The notes under the pieces were generated by a model that was not told the origin of the DNA, made no database searches, and saw nothing but the letters and a program-made list of their open reading frames with translations. From positions 1 to 25,490 of the IMG/VR virus record IMGVR_UViG_3300009610_000083: 25,490 bases of DNA; one strand, given 5' to 3'. The DNA comes from a virus. A program made the translations under genes and the position numbers. This document shows positions 20,612 through 25,490 of the stretch, piece after piece. Within the stretch, counting starts at the first letter, position 1. The number at the start of each line of letters is the position of its first letter.

Positions 20612-21114
20612 ATAAAGATGACGGCACATATCTTCGTGGAACACGCCCACCACCGATGCTTCCATTCCGATCAGAAAAAGGCCGCAAGCGAATCATAGTA
20701 GCATCTAGTCCGACGTTTGGTAATTGGACGCTGATGGCAAAACGATTGGAAGCCTACACCGATGGCGTTCGTGATCCTATTCTACTCATAGGCAGCTTTC
20801 ATCAAAAGGGGGACAAACTTGCTGCCGATTGGTTTGGCTATTATTGGTATCTGTACCGCATCTATCATCTAAACACTGAGAAGCACAAAGATCGTGCTGA
20901 GTTTGTTCGCAACATCGAAATGATTAAACAAGCGGACATGCTCATAGCCTTTCACAACGGCAATCCTCACCCGCCGCTGGATCATTTGATTCGAGTAGCC
21001 AAACTGCGAGAGTTGGAAGTGCATGTTGTGAAGTACAAACCAAAAGCATGGATCAGAGTAACGAAGATCAAGAAACCAAAATTCAAAATCCGTATTAGGA
21101 GACATGGTGATTAA
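20608..21114 (+). CDS. second, divergent SLOG/DUF2493-like protein
   Basis: The 168-residue product has a disordered N-terminus, then the SLOG order: KRIIVASSPTFGNW (27-40, where the family has AGSR), ILLIGSFHQKGDKLAADW (58-75, in place of SGG-x-G-x-D), AEFVRNIEMIKQADMLIAFH (97-116, with the R-N and A-D typical of the family) and HLIRVAKLRELEVHVVKY (126-143). A basic tail ends it. The glycine-rich loop is altered, so nucleotide binding may differ from the 13327 protein. Coupled to its upstream neighbour by ATGA, with AAAGG before it. The family call is probable; the function is unknown. Confidence 0.7.
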   Translation: MNKDDGTYLRGTRPPPMLPFRSEKGRKRIIVASSPTFGNWTLMAKRLEAYTDGVRDPILLIGSFHQKGDKLAADWFGYYWYLYRIYHLNTEKHKDRAEFVRNIEMIKQADMLIAFHNGNPHPPLDHLIRVAKLRELEVHVVKYKPKAWIRVTKIKKPKFKIRIRRHGD

Positions 21115-21634
21115 GTTACATCAGTTAAGCGACCCGATTGGACGGTCCTGCTATTTCACACTCAGCGCTGCATCCAAAGTCAAAACGTCGTTGGCGATGC
21201 CTGACAAACCGACATTGCCGATAATGGATACTCGGATGTTAGGTGCCAAGTTGATTCTCGAAGAAGCATTAGAGACAATCAAAGCGCTTGGATTCCAGGT
21301 TCGTCTTGACAAGTATAATCTGTACGACACATTTGTAGACATAAGTCGCATATCATTCATGCCATATGTCAATCCAGACTCTTCCGATGAAGAGGCAAAA
21401 CAGAAACGACTCTTGGATGTGATCGACGGTTGTTGCGACACTGCCTACGTTTCCGCCTACACTATGCTTATGTGCGGCGTTCCTGATCTTCCGCACTTCA
21501 CAGAAGTGTGTGATGCCAACAATCGCAAGTTTCCTGAAGGCGTTGCAACACTCAACGAATACGGCAAGTACCAAAAACCCGAAGGTTGGGTTGGTCCCGA
21601 CCACGCCCGAGTTATTGCGGAGTGCAGCAAATGA
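21104..21634 (+). CDS. MazG-like nucleotide pyrophosphohydrolase
   Basis: The 176-residue product resembles all-alpha NTP pyrophosphohydrolases (MazG/PRA-PH group). LILEEALETIKALG holds the E-E-x-x-E metal site (53-57). VIDGCCDTAYVSAYTMLMCG (106-125) supplies the second acidic pair D108 and D112, and VCDANNRKF (135-143) is followed by the usual G-K-Y-x-K-P-E-G-W-x-G-P-D-H ending. Such enzymes hydrolyse (d)NTPs to monophosphates; phage versions may clean the nucleotide pool or act on (p)ppGpp-linked control. AGGAG lies before ATG 21104, which overlaps the upstream gene by 11 bases. Confidence 0.85.
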   Translation: MVIKLHQLSDPIGRSCYFTLSAASKVKTSLAMPDKPTLPIMDTRMLGAKLILEEALETIKALGFQVRLDKYNLYDTFVDISRISFMPYVNPDSSDEEAKQKRLLDVIDGCCDTAYVSAYTMLMCGVPDLPHFTEVCDANNRKFPEGVATLNEYGKYQKPEGWVGPDHARVIAECSK

Positions 21635-21840
21635 AACAAACTCTAGATTCTTGCATGTATTTACTCGACCCACCGAAAGGATCAAACATCTATCAGGCGG
21701 TGGATTGGTTGCTTGAGGCTGTCAAAAACCCAAATCATTACAGAAAAGTGGTAGGATTGGTGTTTAACCATAAGGTTATCCGGTATTGGGATGGGGATAC
21801 AGCAACCGACTTGCTGATAAAATACCATAAGGGAATGTAA
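21631..21840 (+). CDS. small hypothetical protein
   Basis: ATG 21631 overlaps the upstream stop (ATGA), with GCGGAG nearby. The 69-residue product has an N-terminal turn with LDPPKGSNIYQAVDWLLEAV and then KVVGLVFNHKVIRYWDGDTA followed by TDLLIKYHKGM. It looks like a compact alpha/beta unit. No family is recognised. Its TAA shares its last A with the ATG of the clamp loader gene, so the two are probably co-translated. Confidence 0.7.
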   Translation: MKQTLDSCMYLLDPPKGSNIYQAVDWLLEAVKNPNHYRKVVGLVFNHKVIRYWDGDTATDLLIKYHKGM

Positions 21841-22769
21841 TGGAACTTTACAAGCAGTATCGCCCGAAGCAATTCAACGACATCATAGGGCAGGATGATG
21901 TCGTTCGTGTCCTGCGTGCCTTTATCAAGAAAAGCAAAGTGCCGCACGCCATGTTGTTCAGTGGTCCGTCAGGTACGGGCAAGACCACAGCTGCTAGAAT
22001 CATGCGCAAGAAACTCAAATGCGGCAAGCGTGATTTCTATGAGATAAACGCTGCTGATAAGAATGGCATCAACGACATTCGATCTATCGATTCTAGGATG
22101 CGGCAGTCACCAGGACCGGACAGTGAGTGCAAGATTTATCTGATCGACGAAGCACATCGACTCACACCTGATGCCCAAGGTGCAATGCTGAAGATGCTAG
22201 AGGATACGCCGTATTGGGTGTACTTCATTCTTTGCACCACGGACCCGCAACGGCTGAGGAAAGAGATACACACACGCTGTACGCACATCAAGTTCAAAGA
22301 CGTGCGGCCGAAAGATATGGACTCGCTGATAGAATATGTTTTGAGCGAAGAAGGTGCTCAAGATGTATTTCCAAACGATGTTAAAGACAAGATCGTAGAA
22401 GTTGCCGATGGATCGCCACGAAAGGCATTGGTTCTTCTTGGGCAGGTGATCGATCTGAAAAGCGAAGACAATATGATTGAGACGCTTGAGAAGTCCAATC
22501 TCCGCGCTCAAGGATTCGATATTGCACAAGCTTTGATATATGCCAAACCGTGGAAGGAAATAAGCAAGTTGGTTGAAGTGGTGGATGAGGAGCCTGAGAC
22601 GGTAAGGCGAATTATCCTTGCCTACGCCGTCAAAGTGCTTCTAGGCGGCGGTAAGTTTGCAAGTAGATCATACATCATCATAGAAGCATTTCGCGAAAAC
22701 TTCTACGACTGCGGCAAGGCCGGACTCGCTGCGTCCTGTTTCGACGTAGTTCACGCTGGAAGGAAATAA
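21840..22769 (+). CDS. clamp loader AAA+ ATPase (DnaX/RFC-small-subunit-like)
   Basis: The 309-residue AAA+ protein opens with KQYRPKQFNDIIGQDDVV (5-22), the signature of clamp loader subunits. It has Walker A GPSGTGKTT (42-50), Walker B LIDEAH (101-106), sensor 1 CTTDPQ (132-137), T-R-C (145-147) at the place of the SRC arginine-finger motif, and sensor 2 GSPRKAL (191-197). The C-terminal 100 residues would form the oligomerisation collar. It lacks the DnaX zinc site and tau extension. A homo-oligomer or a pairing with an unseen subunit would open the DnaN-like ring encoded at 8458 and load it on primed DNA. Confidence 0.92.
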   Translation: MELYKQYRPKQFNDIIGQDDVVRVLRAFIKKSKVPHAMLFSGPSGTGKTTAARIMRKKLKCGKRDFYEINAADKNGINDIRSIDSRMRQSPGPDSECKIYLIDEAHRLTPDAQGAMLKMLEDTPYWVYFILCTTDPQRLRKEIHTRCTHIKFKDVRPKDMDSLIEYVLSEEGAQDVFPNDVKDKIVEVADGSPRKALVLLGQVIDLKSEDNMIETLEKSNLRAQGFDIAQALIYAKPWKEISKLVEVVDEEPETVRRIILAYAVKVLLGGGKFASRSYIIIEAFRENFYDCGKAGLAASCFDVVHAGRK

Positions 22770-22796
22770 CCGATATACTCTAAGGGAGGATCGACG

Positions 22797-23261
22797 ATGA
22801 GGTATTTGATCGTTCTGCTGTCCATGTCTTTCCTGGCAATCGGTGCGAATCCGCCTGAAACAAAAAGAACTGTTGTGCCTGTGCAAAAAGGAACTACAGT
22901 AGGGAGTCTCAGTACAGGCACAATCTTTGAAGACAATCCAAACGGCTGTTTGTTCATGCGGGTTGATCCGGTATTCCCACCTGCCGATAGTAGTTATGCT
23001 TTGTATGGAGTCCGAGAACAGCCGACCCGACTCGATCCTGCACGATTTGCCAAATCACCAGATTGGGTGAACAGCCCATACCTAGATCAAATTGCTGTTG
23101 TGCATTCTGGATTGATTCAAGCGCTAGATTTGCCTGAGCCGATATGGGCGATCCAGATCAGCCCTACCCCAGGCATACTTCTCAAAATGTCGCCTGATAC
23201 GTGGGTCTATCCTGTGTCGAGTGTTTCGTTTTCTGTCACCATTGCTAGAATCGAGGAGTGA
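22797..23261 (+). CDS. predicted exported protein
   Basis: ATG 22797 follows GGGAGGA. The 154-residue product begins with a short signal-peptide-like segment: one basic residue (R2), a hydrophobic core LIVLLSMSFLAIG and a likely cleavage area near GANPPE at 17-21. The mature part is beta-rich and acidic-neutral (RTVVPVQKGTTVGSLSTGTI, then GCLFMRVDPVFPPADSS), without lipobox or catalytic motif. An exported protein within a replication operon is unexpected; it may act at the envelope early in infection. No family is recognised. Confidence 0.75.
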   Translation: MRYLIVLLSMSFLAIGANPPETKRTVVPVQKGTTVGSLSTGTIFEDNPNGCLFMRVDPVFPPADSSYALYGVREQPTRLDPARFAKSPDWVNSPYLDQIAVVHSGLIQALDLPEPIWAIQISPTPGILLKMSPDTWVYPVSSVSFSVTIARIEE

Positions 23262-23263
23262 TT

Positions 23264-23542
23264 ATGAGTCTTTCATTTGATGTAGGCGATCTAGTAGCCC
23301 ATCGTGGAAGTCATGCGCGGGCTGTTGTGTTGGAAGTAATTGAAGTATGCAAAAATCCAAAGCATTCGGATTTTGCCTGTAATGCAGTAATGTTGGATTG
23401 TGTACCAGAACCAACATATTGTCGTGTTTCATACGATTTCAACCAAACGTCCACAGAGTCAGTGATCTGTCTTGACTTGCTAGATGACAGCGAAATGTTT
23501 GCAGATGATGAGCCTGAGGAAGACGAAGAGGAGGGTTTTTGA
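23264..23542 (+). CDS. small acidic-tailed protein
   Basis: I start at ATG 23264, six bases after GAGGAG; the GTG at 23258 lies directly on the binding site. The 92-residue product has a beta-rich body: DVGDLVAHRGSHARAVVLEV, IEVCKNPKHSDFACNAVMLD and RVSYDFNQTSTESVICLDLL. G-D-L-V at the start followed by V-x-E-V recalls SH3-like or KOW-like barrels. The tail EPEEDEEEGF is acidic, as in the other charged proteins of this window. The next gene starts at the last base of its stop codon. Confidence 0.72.
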   Translation: MSLSFDVGDLVAHRGSHARAVVLEVIEVCKNPKHSDFACNAVMLDCVPEPTYCRVSYDFNQTSTESVICLDLLDDSEMFADDEPEEDEEEGF

Positions 23543-24012
23543 TGGATTCTGTCATCGATATTGACGATAGTCAACTGGACGTAGAGTGGCTGAAGCAGCC
23601 GAAGAAGATGCTACTAGCAGGTCGGAAATTAGCAGATGCCAGATTGAAGTTCAACGAAGCAAAAGCAATGCTCGATCTTGTAGAGGCAAATCTTAACTTA
23701 AAATGCAGGCAGAAGCCAGAGAACTTCGGTTTGGAAAAGGCGACAGATAAAGCAGTTGAATTTGCTGTGGTGACCCACGAAGATTACCAAAAAGCAGTCA
23801 GGAGGATGAACAAACGCAAGCATGAAATGGATTACGTCGAAGCCCTTGTAACCGCACTCCATCACCGGAAAGGAGCATTAGAAGGTCGAGTTCAATTGCT
23901 GGGTATGGAATTCTATGCCGAGCCTAGAGAAAGCAAGCACAGCCGAAGGGCAAGTGAGAAGATTGCAAAGAACAGTCGTAGAGGCATTAACCTTGACGAT
24001 GAGGATGATTAG
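23542..24012 (+). CDS. helical coiled-coil protein next to SSB, possible recombination mediator
   Basis: ATG 23542 follows GAGGAGGG; a TTG three bases earlier is unlikely. The 156-residue product is almost all helix: LLAGRKLADARLKFNEAKAM, LDLVEANLNLKCRQKPENFG, TDKAVEFAVVTHEDYQKAVR, MNKRKHEMDYVEALVTALHH and RKGALEGRVQLLGMEFYAEP. This five-part pattern (R-K-x-A-L-E near the end, followed by x-x-Y-x-A-E-P) is widespread in phages beside SSB or RecA-like genes. A loading or mediator role is inferred from this placement and not shown. The last residues turn acidic (DDEDD). Confidence 0.75.
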   Translation: MDSVIDIDDSQLDVEWLKQPKKMLLAGRKLADARLKFNEAKAMLDLVEANLNLKCRQKPENFGLEKATDKAVEFAVVTHEDYQKAVRRMNKRKHEMDYVEALVTALHHRKGALEGRVQLLGMEFYAEPRESKHSRRASEKIAKNSRRGINLDDEDD

Positions 24013-24013
24013 C

Positions 24014-24253
24014 ATGAAAGCAATAGTCAGAGTGCCGATTCAAACATCGAAGGACGGCGGACCTGCAGAGCATATAGATTTTGATAATACTGATCCACTG
24101 ACTTTTGAATCTCCTGGATTTGGCGTAACTTACGAACGTCAAAGTGTGGATCATCTGCCGGTTCTAGTTCTGCACTTCATTAGCGAGAATAAGAAAATCG
24201 TACATAGGCAAAGGTTCCCAGCAAAAGGCACAGGCATCGTTCTTGAAAGTTAA
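24014..24253 (+). CDS. small beta-rich hypothetical protein
   Basis: ATG 24014 lies nine bases after GAGG; the longer in-frame extension lies inside the previous gene. The 79-residue product is predicted beta-rich: MKAIVRVPIQTSKDGGPAEH, then FESPGFGVTYERQSVDHLPV and LVLHFISENKKIVHRQRFP. No family is recognised. It lies between the coiled-coil protein and the SSB gene, with 33 bases before the latter holding the SSB binding site (ATAGGATTT). Confidence 0.7.
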   Translation: MKAIVRVPIQTSKDGGPAEHIDFDNTDPLTFESPGFGVTYERQSVDHLPVLVLHFISENKKIVHRQRFPAKGTGIVLES

Positions 24254-24286
24254 TTCGCCCAAACACCATCAATAGGATTTACGAAA

Positions 24287-25490
24287 TGAGCAAGAAAAGC
24301 CGAGCAGAGAAGAAGGAAAAGTTTGCATCCGCGAGCGACCGGCTCGCATTTCGAAAGGGGGTTGGTGAACGAACGGCGATTGCCGTGCCGGAAGGTGTCT
24401 CGTTCTTCGGCCCCAAGAAAGAAGGAACGTGGAAGATCGAAGTCATTCCATACAAAGTAGGCAAACGCAATCCGAACAAGAAAGTAGAGAAAGGCAGCTA
24501 TTACTACGAATTGACTTACTTCATCCATCCGCGGATTGGAGCGGACAACAATTCGTATTGCTGCCTGCAGCGCACGTTTGGCAAGAAATGTCCGGTCTGT
24601 GAACATCGGATCAAGCTAGAGAAATCAGCAGAGTCGGAGGAAGAGAAAAAGCTAGTCAAGTCGCTCTATCCCAAAGAGCGGCAATTGTTCAACATCTTCG
24701 ATCACGGTGAGCCGGAAAAGGGAGTGCAGATTTTTGAAATCTCATTCCACAACTTCGGCAAACATCTGGACAAAAAGATCAGGACGGCAGACGATGAGGA
24801 TCGAGAACGATTGAATCAATTCTTCCATCCAACGAAGGGCCGAACGCTACGAATCACTGGCTCAGAAGAATCGATGGGCAAACAGAAGTACATCGAATTC
24901 TCCGACATTGAATTCAAGAAGCGGTCTGAGCCGCTCGACGAAGCATTACTAGAAGAGGCTGTTGATCTTGAATCGCTGCCGATAGAGTTGGAATATGACG
25001 AGTTGAAGAAGATATTTCTGCAGAGCGGTGATGATGAAGATGATGACGAGGACGACGATGACAAGCCGAAGAAGAAAAAGAAAGCAAAAGATGACGACGA
25101 AGAAGATGATGAAGATGATGCCGAAGAAGATGAGGATGGCGATGAAGATGCAGATGATGAAGATGAATGGAGCAAAGGTGACTCGGTAGACTTTGTGTAT
25201 CGTGGCAAGCGCATGAACGGCAAAATCAAACGATTGAATCGAAAGCGCGGACTTGCTGAGATCAAAGTTCCAGGCCAGGAACGTCTGTCAGTCATCGACA
25301 TCGACGAATTGATGAAACCAAAAAAGAAAGGCAAGAAGCAGGAAGACGAAGAAGAGGATGAAGAGGAAGATGATTGGGATGATGCGGATGACGATGATGA
25401 TGAAGACGATGATGAAGACGACGAACCAAAGCCGAAGAAGAAGAGCAAAAAGAAAAAGAAGAAAGCAGAAGACGATGACGATGACGATGA
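24287..25490 (+). CDS. gp32-like single-stranded DNA-binding protein (3' end outside window)
   Basis: The open frame runs 401 codons from ATG 24287 off the window end. Residues 48-110 hold TWKIEVIPYKVG, a tyrosine-rich strand (SYYYELTYFIHP) and a zinc-type site H81, C92, C102, C105, close to the H64-C77-C87-C90 site of T4 gp32; SSB function is inferred from this. A second OB-like part follows (IFEISFHNFGKHL, TLRITGSEESMGKQKYIEFS). After residue 248 come acidic and lysine blocks interrupted by a small SH3/Tudor-like domain (EWSKGDSVDFVYRGKRM, LNRKRGLAEIKVPGQ; about 294-345). Acidic tails on SSBs recruit partners. One charged stretch is nearly identical in DNA to 5943-6069. Confidence 0.87.
25049..25160 (+). 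repeat. long direct repeat, copy B (other copy in 5717-6730 gene)
   Basis: This 112-base segment of the SSB tail is the partner of 5943-6069. The two agree base for base on both sides of a 15-base stretch missing here. The shared DNA includes the distinctive run gatgacaagccgaagaagaa and the acidic-Gly-acidic codons that follow. Confidence 0.92.

Noticed and set aside
1-25490. tRNA genes, CRISPR arrays, insertion sequences and phage attachment sites
   Set aside because: Reading the gaps, the longest of which is 157 bases, showed no cloverleaf, no spaced direct repeats of CRISPR type, no transposase or integrase motif and no convincing att-type repeats.

Overview
This window looks like the early (DNA replication) region of a double-stranded DNA phage, or a prophage, of a planctomycete. 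The phage reading rests on some fifty small, tightly packed genes, all on the + strand. Many are joined by 1-30 base overlaps, often ATGA or GTGA, and nearly all have a GGAG-type ribosome binding site. The gene content is a nearly complete phage-style replisome. The host guess rests on one gene (13695-14546) with the TIGR02996 domain, which is typical of Gemmata-type planctomycetes. No capsid, tail, lysis, integrase, tRNA or CRISPR feature is visible. No gene-free stretch exceeds 300 bases.

Layout. (1) 1-5583: end of a SNF2-type helicase, small proteins including a tandem ribbon-helix-helix candidate, a DnaG-type primase, two proteins resembling the halves of a phage replication initiator with strong inverted repeats between them, a beta-class DNA methyltransferase and a DnaB/RecA-fold helicase. 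(2) 5584-7352: two extremely charged low-complexity proteins, each followed by a hairpin terminator. (3) 7353-10429: small unknown genes, a DnaN-like sliding clamp and a protein resembling DUF6939/YbiA-like families. (4) 10426-14546: a visibly G+C-richer block of eleven small genes. Seven carry Cys pairs of zinc-binding type, and the block also holds a DUF2493/SLOG protein and the TIGR02996 protein; it reads as acquired host-like DNA. (5) 14562-21840: a D12-class adenine methyltransferase, a uracil-DNA glycosylase fused to a 3'-5' exonuclease, a run of small genes ending in an HNH nuclease, the polymerase domain of a family A DNA polymerase, small genes, a second SLOG-like protein and a MazG-like pyrophosphohydrolase. 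(6) 21840-25490: a clamp loader ATPase, a predicted exported protein, coiled-coil and small proteins, and a gp32-like single-stranded DNA binding protein running off the window end.

The genes fit together as one replication machine: initiator-like proteins and helicase open the template, primase primes, the two-polypeptide family A polymerase (UDG+exonuclease and polymerase on separate chains) copies, clamp loader and clamp give processivity, and SSB covers single strands. MazG-like and UDG activities would clean the nucleotide pool and template, and two unrelated methyltransferases could modify the DNA. The most notable points are the polymerase split with an HNH gene beside the junction, the near-identical charged DNA segment shared by two unrelated genes 19 kb apart, and the zinc-protein-rich G+C-richer cassette. 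All functional calls come from reading motifs by eye; none was checked by database search.
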